64,000 bases of DNA, from contig MU400523.1 in assembly GCA_022578965.1 (NCBI GenBank), forward strand, positions 62,001 through 126,000. Direction: 5' to 3'. Below, one piece after another: positions 12,197 through 22,654 of this stretch. The stretch's first letter is position 1. Each line of letters starts with the position of its first letter. The DNA is from Xylaria sp. FL1777. Lineage: Eukaryota > Ascomycota > Sordariomycetes > Xylariales > Xylariaceae. The notes beneath the pieces were generated by a model. That model did no database searches. It worked only from the letters and a program-made list of their open reading frames with translations, and was not told the DNA's origin. Both the position numbers and the translations under genes were made by a program.

Positions 12197-13141
12197 ATGG
12201 CTAATCGCACCCCTTATTTCTTCCTCGCGCCAACATGGGATTACCCATCCTCTTCATCCGGGCCTATCCAACTAGGCAACATCATCACCTCCGTCAAAAC
12301 GCCCGAGCGAGCACTCTACAGGGCGCCAATGCCAGACGACTCGACCGTCTTCTCTACAGCGCAGAGCCAGGTTGAATTCTCAATAGAGAAGCTCTTTGGG
12401 GGCAAGCTCGGGATATTCACAAAGTTGTTGAACGCAATACTTGGTTTCGGCGTTGACGCGGCGGTTAACTGGGAGGTGAAGTAGGTAGCTATTATATCCA
12501 ATTCGGGCCATTACGTGCAGGCTGATGTTTCCCCTTCCATTTCCCTCGCTTATAGTGATACGTCCCACTTCATTTTTGAAAGTCTCGAGACTACTCAATT
12601 CTCCCCGGAACCTGGGTATATCCACAGCTGCGTCTCTGCCGAACCCGTGCGGCGCTACTTGGAGAAGTCGCGCTATCGCAAACCCGTATACATTATCACA
12701 GGCCTGAAGACTGCTAGGGGCGCGACGGCCCGGTCACTCAAGGCACGCACCGTTGACGGGGATATAAGTGTCGGGGCTGACGCGACGTCTTGGACCGGTG
12801 TCCCCGTAGAAGGTGGTATTGAGATTGGTAGCAAAATAGGCGGCAAGGAGCATGTATCGTGGAAAGGGACTAGTGATTTTGTGTTTGCGTTTCGGGTGCG
12901 CAAGCTCGTGGTAGAGAGGAAGACAGGTCTAGTGAGCAAAGAAGCAGATTACAAGAAAGGCGCAATGCTAGAAAGCGTGATTGAAAAGAGGAGCGAGTCC
13001 GAGTTGAGTATTACAGAGCAAGCAGTAGAAATGGATGATGACGTTGCAGGGTTCTTTGACGAAGAGTTGCCGGGGGATGACGAGTTAGTACTTCGGGCTG
13101 TCCCGAATATTCAGCGTGGTCAAACAGACATTGGGTCGTAA
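12197..13141 (+). CDS. Fungal gasdermin-like protein (HET-Q1/RCD-1 type, candidate)
   Basis: Two exons: 12197-12475 and 12521-13141, giving 299 aa. The 45-nt intron (GTGAAG...GTGCAG) is phase 0 and skips an in-frame TAG. The start is the ATG at 12197. The N-terminal part shows YFFLAPTWDYP, GPIQLGNIIT and LLNAILGFGVDAAVNWE, then HFIFESLETTQF, PVRRYLEKSRYRKPVYIITG and a Gly-rich VGADATSW segment. I associate this layout with fungal gasdermin-like proteins such as HET-Q1 and RCD-1, which bind membrane lipids and form pores that kill the cell. The last about 60 residues (after VVERKTGLVSKEADYKK) are charged and end acidic (DDDVAGFFDEELPGDDE). This could be the tail removed by a protease to activate the protein. 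The gene is tail-to-tail with a subtilisin-like protease 47 bp away, the expected partner. Family assignment is from memory of motifs plus context. A fold prediction would settle it. Confidence 0.68.
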
Positions 13142-13188
13142 TGGATATGGCTACAGCCTCTGTGTTTCTATTTCCAACCATCCTTATG

Positions 13189-16100
13189 CTATGCACTTAA
13201 AAGATCTCTAATGATATGATCAATGTACCCTTTCTCTTTCCCGAATAGGCTATCATTATATAAACTCAAGTCGATGAAATGATAGCCGTCCCGGGGCTTA
13301 TACATTTCCCCTTTCTCCGCAATCCTTTTCAGCATTGCTTCCATTCTTTCTGAGCTCTTCAATGCACTGGCCTTTTCGGGGAGATGTACTTTCACGTAAA
13401 GTAAAAGAAATGCTGCGATACCTGCAGCGATGGGCGTCGCATACGAGGTGCCGGATTTTATTTTGACAAAGGTCGGATTCGTGCTCTCCTCACACAAGTA
13501 TGCTGGCCATGCCGATTCAACACCTTCACCGATAGTCGCGAGTGTGATTCTATCATCCGTTGCGGTCGGACTGAATCCCGACCGGTTCCCATTCGGGTCG
13601 GTTGCGTGTACGGCGATGACGACCTTCTCACGAGCTGGATACGAGAGGCCGAGTCTGCCACCGTTGTTCGAGGCGGCGGCGAAGAGTAAGACGCGGTTTG
13701 CATAAGCATTCAAGAGGGCGCGTTTAAGTAGAAAGTAGTCCTCGATATTGCAATCCGGAAACCCAAAAGACATAGATATGATATCCACATTCCAAGTCAA
13801 GACAGCATGGTTGATAGCCTGGAGGTAGTGTCAATTCTAGTTCATCCTACTTTTGCAAATATGGCTGTTACTTACTGCAGCTAGAATCCTAGGGCTTGAA
13901 GGCTTGTTTTCGGCAATCTTGGCAATATATAGCTCTGCATCAGGTGCATAGTCAAGAAGCAGGCCTGCTGTGAATGTGCCGTGCCCGTTACGATCATAGA
14001 CCAAATTTATGTGATTCGTGTCAAGCCAGTTATACCTGCCCTTAATATTCTCTAGGCGTGCATCGATGTCCGGATGTGTTAAATCGATACCCGTGTCAAG
14101 AATCGCGATCTTGACCGGTGTTAAACGACTGCCGGCCGGCTCCCCAGGAATGAACTTCTCGTATACCTCTTTATACTTTGTCTTCCAGTTCAAGTAACTT
14201 TCGCATCCATAATATGAGAGTTAGCGCGCCAAATCTACCGAAACACTATCGCACAAAGTAAAGAAAACAAAGAAAGGGTACTTACGCTTCTGCAGAATGG
14301 GTCTGGGGAATGGTTTCATCATCAAAGAATCTCCGAAATTGGTAGTCGATGTCATTGATTGGTGTACAAGCAATGGTGGACATAGAAGCATGTAGGTAGG
14401 GAGGACAATAGGAAGGGACTGGTTGGGGACTTTGATAAATTTGACCTGTGTATTGAAGGCTTGACTGAGTTGTGGGAAAGATCTGGGTATAATTTGGCTC
14501 GAGAGGTTTGGGTAAAAGATTGAATGTTTGGCTGGAGGCCGGTGAGTGACCACGTGAAGTCTCTGTTGAATGTTGCTGGTTCCATGATCGAATGGTACGA
14601 TCCCAGCTCGCAAAGTCCAAATTCCGCGCGAACTCATCGAGAGAGTCAATGGAAATGGAACTGTAGGTTTGGGTTAGTTCGGTCTCGAGCGGGCGGACGA
14701 CCTCTTCATAGATTTTGGTTCTCAATGTCTGGTTGTCTAGTTTGTTGCCTTCCGTATCTTCCCAGACTGTGTGATCCAGGCACTTTTCAACTGCATAGAG
14801 GAACTGGAAATTCTCAGGTATCTCACTCCTACATTCCTGAAAGACCAAGGTTGTATCGACGTTCCTTGTGTAGTTACGGAGTCCCAAGTCTTCTCCTAAG
14901 TTGACTCCGTACCTCTGAGCTAGAACGTCAAAAGGTGTCACGAAGTATAGTTCCATTAGGATTATAGCCAATGAGATAAGTGTAGGGCATTGGTGCTGAA
15001 TCAAGTCGTCTGGATCAATGTCGTCCGGGTCTATATCGTCTAGGGCGCTGCTTTGCAACTCTCCTTCGTTACTATCACAACTGTTTTGAACCTGTCTGAG
15101 GTCATGTGTGTGGTCGGGATTCGAAAGTTGAATCTGAATGAATGGCCTTAGAGGAACAGCTGAAGAAGTTGTACGGAAGAACAACACATCAGAAGAATTC
15201 CATGTTGGCTGTAACCAGGGGGTATCGTGTAGATGTAGAACTGCAGAGCTGAGAATTACAGCAAGAATGCGTCTCGTTCTTTCAGTAAAGGAGCGCGATC
15301 CACCCTGAAGGAATTGCTCTAAGGAGATGCAATCCTTTGTCGTATCAATAAGCGAGGTACTTCTCTTAGACTGTAGCTTAAATAATTGGCCACGAATGAC
15401 TTTAAACTCAAGGCGATATTGTGTCATGGTTTGAATTTTCGCGATCGGCTCACATAAGTTTTTCACCTTCATTGACCTATTCCCTGGGCCTCTTGCCTTG
15501 GACGAAGGCTGGCTCGGTTCGTCGCTAGCTGCGAATTGGACAACAGTTTCTTTCGCGGTGTGTACACAAACCTCGTGCCAACTCTCTGTCATAGAGAGAA
15601 ACATGTCGAAGTCAAGCTCAACATCCACGTTCAAATCGAGCTCATGGTCAGGTTTCCGATAGGTGCCTAAGCCGAGCCGAGCACCAAACTCATGCATTGG
15701 ACGGCATGCGCAGCCTTTGCAGGCAGCTAGTGCTTTGAATATGGATTGTGCTGCATTCCAGACCGCGTATGGCGGTTCCCTAACTTTCCTCTGGGGGGCG
15801 AAGTCGTCTATAGTCCATTCGGAAGGATCTTCGGGATACAGCTTTCTGATCTCCTCTTCGCACATGGCCAGTGAGTGTATGAACTCATTGCGTGCCTCAG
15901 GCGTTGCGCCAAAGTCTAGATAGGATTGAATACGCTCGAGCCTCCAGTTATTGTCAACTTCCCAACGACTCTCTTCCCACCGTCGATGAAGCGCGCGTAA
16001 TCTCATGCCGACTGGGAGACTGGAAGCGGAGACACAAAAATTTCCGACGACGTTTGGAGTAACTACCACCTCTAGTTGGTTTAGTAGTCGAGTATGGAGT

Positions 16101-16282
16101 GTATCGTTTATCCCAACAATAGATTTGCGAATCCGATTCCAGTGACCTCGAATCATAGCGCAGTAGGCCATAAGGTCGGCATAAAAGAGTTTAAGCTCGT
16201 TATGCGTCTCACAAGCCCTTTGGAGCTTAGAAATCTCTTGAACTGTACGATATGCGGCGTGTACGGCGTTGAGGTCTTCCAT
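13189..16282 (-). CDS. Subtilisin-like serine protease (S8) with N-terminal DUF7580-like domain, HET-Q2-type
   Basis: Three exons on the minus strand: 16282-14286, 14197-13876 and 13818-13189, giving 982 aa. Intron phases are 2 and 0 and match; intron 1 has a CTAAC branch site. The C-terminal third is a complete S8 peptidase. The catalytic Asp lies in VKIAILDTGID (about D700), His in NGHGTFTAG (about H738) and Ser in SGTSYATPIAAG (about S898), with an oxyanion Asn in AAASNNGG. No signal peptide or propeptide is seen, so it should act in the cytosol. The first about 650 residues are helix-rich. Their later part looks like the degenerate kinase-like DUF7580 domain (VLHLHDTPWL, then LISLAIILMELYF, then AVEKCLDH). 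HET-Q2 of Podospora is a subtilisin-like protease that cleaves and activates the HET-Q1 gasdermin. The gasdermin-like neighbour makes the same role likely here. Confidence 0.85.
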
Positions 16283-16586
16283 CTCGCCAGCTAATCAATT
16301 CAGCAAAGCCATGTCTGAGAACTGAATTTTATATGTCCGCCAACGTTTCTACCGATGCGCGGTATATCTAAGGCTAGTTCGATAGGAGGAAGCAGAAGCT
16401 CGTGAAGTCAGCTGTACTTTACATCCAGTAGAAATGAGAGTTGGATGCGTCTTGGCCCCCAACTGTATGTAGCACAAACCCCGCGTCCTGAATTAATACC
16501 TAGGTAGTGAGGTAGATACGACATCACATCTATGTTGTAGTTGGCTGGAAGCTGGTATTTCTACTCCGACATCAAACCCTAAGCAG
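16283..16586. promoter_or_regulatory. Divergent promoter between protease and zinc-finger gene
   Basis: Only 304 bp separate the two start codons, so the protease and the zinc-finger protein probably share control elements. It contains a TACCTAGGTAGTGAGGTAG stretch near 16498. No ORF is seen. Confidence 0.6.
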
Positions 16587-18912
16587 ATGGCGACTACGGA
16601 TATGCCAGAGCAGCAGACTCTTGTACCGACGATCGCCGAGCGCACAGATTCATGCTTCAAATCTTTTCAGCATTGTCTCAATGAAGCTGCGACAATTCAT
16701 TCTCGGGAATTATCGTTGGTGGAAGACCAGTTGGCAAGATTCTCACTCTGGAGTTCCAACATTCGCGTCTTCGCCGCCGGGCGGGGTGCATTGGACTACC
16801 GCCTGCGGGAGGCGCCAGATGTTCAGGATGCTGTCGTTGGCGTTTTGGAAGCATTGGATTACCTTGTCCAGGACTGTGAGTATATCTCTCTGCAAAGGAT
16901 TTTTGCAATGTCCTATTAACAAGCACACGTTTCGCCTTGCTAACCTATAACCCTCCACCATAGGTTCACGTATCATCAATTCTCTGGGCCCGGGGACAAG
17001 CGAAAGCGTTTTAGCAGCCGTAGATGAGAGCCTCGACCGTTCCCTTCAAAGGATTTCGAACGAAATAAGCCTTCTCCACAGATTCTCGAACACTATACGG
17101 AGAGCAAGCAAAGAGACGCAGAGCTATAAGGCAGCGAAGACGTTTATGATCAAAGATGATGAAGGTAATAATGCGGAACCATTCTTGCTTAAATTGTTCA
17201 GTAACCACGTCCGCGATCGATTTCCTGGAGCTAGTGATGAGATCAGGCAGCGCCTGGCAAGCACCATGTTGATGCGTCGGAAAAGAGTTCTATATAGTAG
17301 GTCTCGTTATGGAAAGTCGATAGTTCGAACTCAGAAGGTCCCCTCGCAGCCTCAAGCCCGGCCTACAATACAATTGTTTAAGGAACCCGCAAACCGCGGA
17401 GTGGTTACAAGAGTGCCCCAAATCACAGCGCAATCTGTGGCTCAGACTGCTACAACGTTGTCACCGGAAAATTTCCAGAGAGCCTCCAGTCCATCGGTGG
17501 TTTCGGTATCCAAAACCGTAGCACTGAACCACCACGAGGAGGTCCGCTTCCCGCCTGCTCCATGTGGTTGGCTGAAACGTAAATATAATAAGCGTAAGAA
17601 AGAGCGGGAAAAGGAATATAAAAATGCCTTAGAGTTACTTGCGCAGCGCACAGAATCCAGTAATTCACAGGGGCCACCTCTCTCCGAAATGATCCAGGCC
17701 AAGGAGGCGATATACCAAAAAGTGCTGGCTGACGATTGGAACGAATGCCTTCGGTCAACACCGGAAATATCGTGCCCGTATTGTTTCTGCGCTTTACCAG
17801 TAGAGGATGTGGTTGACGAGAAAAAATGGAGGTATGTCATGGTCTGGATATTTCATTCGTTAAAAAATCCGATCACCATTGATACTACTGCATTGGTTCA
17901 GCAGAACACTAACCTTCATAGCTTGCACGTCATAAGCGATCTTGATCCGTATGTCTGCATGTTTCAGGAATGCGACTCACCAGAGAATGTATACAGTCAC
18001 AGCAATACCTGGTTGAAACACATGGAGGAACATGTCCGTCGATGGCGCTGTACTTCAAAATCACACAGTGAATTCATCTGTAGCACAAGGGACGAATACC
18101 TCAGCCACATGAAAGCAACGCACACGGGGAAATTTACAGACGCTCAACTTGAGGTCCTCGCTGACAGAAATGGCCGCATATTTGGTCCTATGTTCAAGTC
18201 CTGTCCGCTTTGTGGGATCGAGGAGGTCGAAGGCAGTATAGAACATCACCTAGTAGGGCATATGCGCTTTCTCGCCATCAAGTCTCTGCCCAGCTACGAA
18301 GAAGACACGGCAGGGCTGTACGAGACAGATAGCCAAGAGGATAGCGCAACGATGTCACGGTCTGGAACCCGAAGCACAATAAGAAATGACCCTGGCAAGC
18401 ACACTGAGTGGGGCGTCGACCAGCTTGAAGCCGCGGGAGCCTTGGACCTTAATTCGGCCGAACCTGTCAGGTTGGTGTCCCAACTTGACGAACGGAGTCA
18501 TATCCCCAACGCATTTGGCCCGCGCCTCGGGACGCCTCCGGGGATAAGACCATGGGTAGCAGATCGTGATCCAGCTTGTGCTATGTGCCATACCCCGGCA
18601 ACTCATAACTGCGACTGTGAAGCCAAGTTCATGGAGGCTGCAATTACGCGGAGAGAATATAGAATGCTGCAATCGGCCCGCGATAGGGTGCGACTCTGGG
18701 TCCAAGACCATGCCGAAAGTGATGTACAGGAGCATTTCGGGTCATTTCTGGATCGATCAACTGCCAGCTCTCCAGAAGAACAAGTACCCCTATCTCAACA
18801 AGCAGTAAATGAAGATCAGCAGGAGGCTATCCATCCATATGCCGAAGCGCTAGAATATTATTCTAGAATGATGAATCACAATCGCCCCTATGAGAAGTAT
18901 GTGTTGGAATAA
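16587..18912 (+). CDS. Fungal C2H2-type multi-zinc-finger protein of an incompatibility/NLR-associated family
   Basis: Two exons: 16587-16875 and 16964-18912, giving 745 aa. The intron starts GTGAGT, has CTAAC, ends CATAG and is phase 1. The N-terminus (IAERTDSCFKSFQHCL, then VEDQLARFSLWSSNIRVF, then LDYRLREAPDVQ) is a helical module that I recognise from many fungal proteins with NACHT, ankyrin or zinc-finger regions. A basic linker (KRKYNKRKKEREKEYK) follows. The middle holds several Cys/His clusters: CPYCFCALP, then DLDPYVCMFQEC, HSNTWLKHMEEHVRRWRC and FKSCPLCGIEE with HHLVGHM. These fit degenerate C2H2-type fingers. The C-terminal part has CAMCHTPATHNCDCEAKF and an EALEYYSRM segment. Function is unknown. 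Its divergent pairing with the protease suggests it belongs to the same cell-death module, possibly as sensor or regulator. That is inference. Confidence 0.78.
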
Positions 18913-20186
18913 GTGGATACAGTACACTCCATACCCTTGGGCTATATATATCACCTATCCCCTCTGACCTTTGGGTCACCTTCCTTACTTCTAGTTATCT
19001 TGAATACACTACTTTACTTGCTATATATCGTACACTTCTTCATACCTCTGACAGTATGAAAAGGTACGCTCTCCTCCTTTACTCGATTCCTGGGAGAATT
19101 CCAAACATGAGAACACAGAGAGGTTAGAAAATAGGTCTCGGAAGTCATATGGGTCGGTTTAGGTAACTGCATATATATTGCCCTAATGAATAATAGAGAA
19201 GATGATTCCTAAGTGGAATTCGCTCGTTTTAAGTGAATTAGCGTAATGAACAAGTAACTGTAAATCGAGGGGTTTCCTGTTGCCAAGAGACATTTTCAGC
19301 ATGCCGAACCTTAACACGGGAACTTGAAGTTAAATCATTCTATAAGCACCACTCCTTAGCCGGTAAGCATTCTATTATCTGTTATTGTTACTTCACTTAT
19401 CTTTCTTCTGCTTTTTCTTTTATAAAAGCTTTTCTCTATGTTCATTTCCCGTTTGCTCCATAACCAAAATTTCTCTTAGCACCATCCCTATCTATGTATT
19501 TACAACGTTGCCGATCTATCCAAAGCACCCCTGATCATCCTTTGAGCGAGTATGCCCCCGTACTTTGATATAAAGACCTACCGACAAATTACTGGGTTCT
19601 GCTCCTGAAATTCTATGGTATTCTAGCCAGGAGCTAATGTTTGGAAAAAGTGTCTTCGCAGTTTTCAAACCATATGGCCTATGAGAAATATATACTCCAA
19701 CACAAGGATTTATACATTTACAGACCTACAGAGGGATATATATTGGCAATATAATGAAACACAAAACATACATCACTAGTGTCGACGATATGATATCACC
19801 AATTAGATTCGGCGTTAGCTCCAACTTTTCATTCGGCTTTACCTGCAAAAGCTATGGACTGAAGCCTGGACGATCGGGGTACAACATGGCGAAGGAGTAT
19901 GGTTAACCAGCAGTCAAGCCAGATCCACCGCAGCTATCCTATGCGTTTGCCCTCAGACCGCCCAAAGTCAATATGAACCATTCTGAACATGAAATCAAAG
20001 GCACGCCGGCCTGTCTGGTCAAATAGTATACACGGTTGATCAGCTCAACGAGATGCCACACAACACTTATTTCGGTTAAAAACATACTCTGCGTCCACCC
20101 TTTTCTTTCTTGGCAAGCAGATTCAAGGCAAGGAAGCAAAGTCATACCACACAAGGCGCACCGCCGCACGAGGCTATTGAAGTGGG
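18913..20186. other. Intergenic, no gene seen
   Basis: An AT-rich convergent gap between the zinc-finger gene and the RNA-binding-protein gene. Only short ORFs without family features are present. It should hold both 3' ends. Confidence 0.45.
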
Positions 20187-22654
20187 CTACTTCTTCTCTC
20201 CAGCGTTCTCTCCAGCGTCCTCATCAGCTTGCTCGCCGCTCTCCAAGTTGTGCTGCTGCGCAGCCAGGTCAACATTGCGGGTAGGCGTCTGGCCAGCATT
20301 TATCGCACTAACAGACCGCACCGGTGCCCCCATCGGTGTACGGTATTGCTGGCCATATCCGGCATAGTATTGGTAACCATTGTTTTGGTCTTGAAGATAT
20401 GGCGTTGGCCAGAATGGGTTGGGAGACTGGCTTTGATAATAAGCCCCTCCACTACCTCCGTGATATGGGGTGTGCGCTCCTCCTGCGACCTGGGGTGTAG
20501 CAGGGTGATAGTTAGCCTGTCCATATTGGTTACGGTGTTGGTCACCTGGTGAGAGAGCATAGTTTGGGCTCATATATTGACTCGGCTGATAAGCCTGGTT
20601 CGGACTGACATATTGAGCTTGGCTATAACCTTCGGGGCTGGTAAAGGTGCTGGGCTGGTAACCCTGATTGGGACTGGCGAATGTGCGACCCTGCTGGTAG
20701 GTTGTTGGTGTTGCAAAAGCTCGACGCTGGGAGAAATGAACGGGTCGGTAATCGGGATTTGGGGACACAGTCTGGGATGCTGCCTGATCGAAATCAACAC
20801 TACTGGATGAAGCGATAACATCGCGACCAACTGCAATGGAACGAGCGGGTGTAGCAGGAACAGTCTCGGCACTTCTATCAGTAGCATCGGCGAACGTAGA
20901 CATGGCGGTCTCGCCACGGTTGCCAGAGAAATTCTCAGCACCCCGGAACTGACCACCTTGGTCTGCACACTTCTTTTTTTCCACACGAATGCGATTGTTG
21001 ACTAAAATTGTTCCTCGCTAATTTAAGTGTTAGGTTATGTAGCCCCATCAATGAACGGGAACCCGAACTTACTAGGTGGTCAACAGCCATAAGCGCCTCA
21101 TCGGGACGCGCGTACTCTACAAATGCAAACACTGTAGGGCGTCCGCCTTCTAATTTTACACTGAATTAGTTATCGGTTCCAAGAAATGACAGCTTCGACT
21201 TACCATTTCGGGGTTCTTTGCGAATAATCTGGACTCTTTCAACTGCGCCTGCTTTGGAGGCCGCGTGGCGAAGGACTTCTTCAATATTCTCGACATTGTG
21301 TGGCAAGTTTCCGACATAGATTGATCGACGATCAACTTCGTATCGTGCGAGGTAATTAGAATAGTGGTTACTGTGAGATGAGTTCGCTTTCTTCAGATCG
21401 TATGCTACAACACCATACTCCTCATGGTATCGGTAGGCCTACTATCCTGTTAGCTGTGGATGTATGAAGCCTCCAAAACAACAACATACCGAGATGATAT
21501 CGCGGCCTGGGTCAAAATGCATGTATTCAACAAACACTGCGCCGGGAAGTCTCATAGCATTCACAGCTTCCTCGTGAAGCGGTTCTAGCTTCGAAATCTC
21601 TCCAAACTGCAAAAGATGACTGCGGGCTTCAATGACGTTAACCTGATGACCTTCACGATTGAACATCACATAACAGCCTTGTATGAGGTTAGCAAGCTCT
21701 CCTATAGCTCTAGGAGCTAGACGAAATCTTACGGTTCGCTTTCACCATCTCAGTTCGGCAGGGTCGTCCCTCGACGAGCAATCCTTTGCCCTCTACCTGC
21801 GCTTTCTGGGCATGCTTAGAATCCTGATTTTACAGTTAGTCGTAGCCGATGAACATGTGTAGAGATACAGACCGTATATTGGCAGAATGCAAAAGGCATG
21901 TTTTTAGGGTCGCGGCGAATCTTAACAAAGACCGGGCCAAATGCAGAGAAGGCCTTGGTGACAGCAACTTCCAACACAGTATCGGACTTCGACTCAGGCA
22001 AACTATCCATTGATAATTAGTAACCGGGAATTGCATACTAATACTTAGATACCCACTTAGCAACAAAAATGCAAGCCTCGGCAGGATAGTAGGTCTGGGC
22101 ATCGACACCTTGAACTAAATGTCGTCGCTCTGCAGGAGACGGCTGGCTATGGATCGGAACAACGGGCTGAGCTTCAGAGGTCGCCAACTGATTGATGATA
22201 GGAGCTGGTCCGGTAAGCAGATGCTGGGTCATCGACGCGCTAGTACTAAAGACTTCCTCGTCGCCGTGGGGTGGCTTTCCGATCTGGAAGTTTTGCTGCT
22301 GAAGTTTGTCACAGAGGCTCTCAACGAAGTCATCGGAACTAGTGACCGGATGAGCCAGCTTAGCAATACGGGAAGTACCCATCTCGCTGCTTTTATCAAA
22401 GTTAGCTGGGTGATGTAATGGGAAAGTGTCTATTCAGAGCGTACATCGATCGCTGATGGGTATTGTCGTTGACAGATAAGTCACTCAAGTCGGCATTGAG
22501 GGGAGCGCCTCCTACTCTACTAATTAGCATATACCGCATCCCCGGAGCTTTGACACTGACCACCTGAGGAATCGGATGAAAACGAAGCCGAGCGAGTACG
22601 ACGACTAGAGATGCCATGGGCGGCCGGACCACCCTTGGGACCGAGGCTTGCCAT
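20187..22654 (-). CDS. Multi-RRM RNA-binding protein
   Basis: Nine exons on the minus strand: 22654-22561, 22511-22445, 22389-22057, 22002-21873, 21823-21733, 21677-21490, 21438-21204, 21149-21073 and 21017-20187, giving 681 aa. Every intron is short with matching phase. A first RRM starts ACIFVANLPES and continues FGPVFVKIRRD, then MPFAFCQYT. A second follows GRPCRTEMVKANRCYVMF with FGEIS and GAVFVEYMHFDP. A third starts DRRSIYVGNLPHN and continues ERVQIIRKEP, TVFAFVEYARPDEA and GTILVNNRIRVEKKK. After about residue 420 the protein is a Gln/Tyr/Pro/Ser-rich low-complexity tail with repeated QSPN/SPNQ-YQPS units, typical of proteins that join RNA granules. The start is the ATG at 22654, because an in-frame TAG lies upstream. 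No pathway can be assigned. A role in mRNA control is likely. Confidence 0.85.

Noticed and set aside
14221..14649. 142-aa minus ORF
   Set aside because: It is an alternative frame over the 3' end of protease exon 1 and its first intron.
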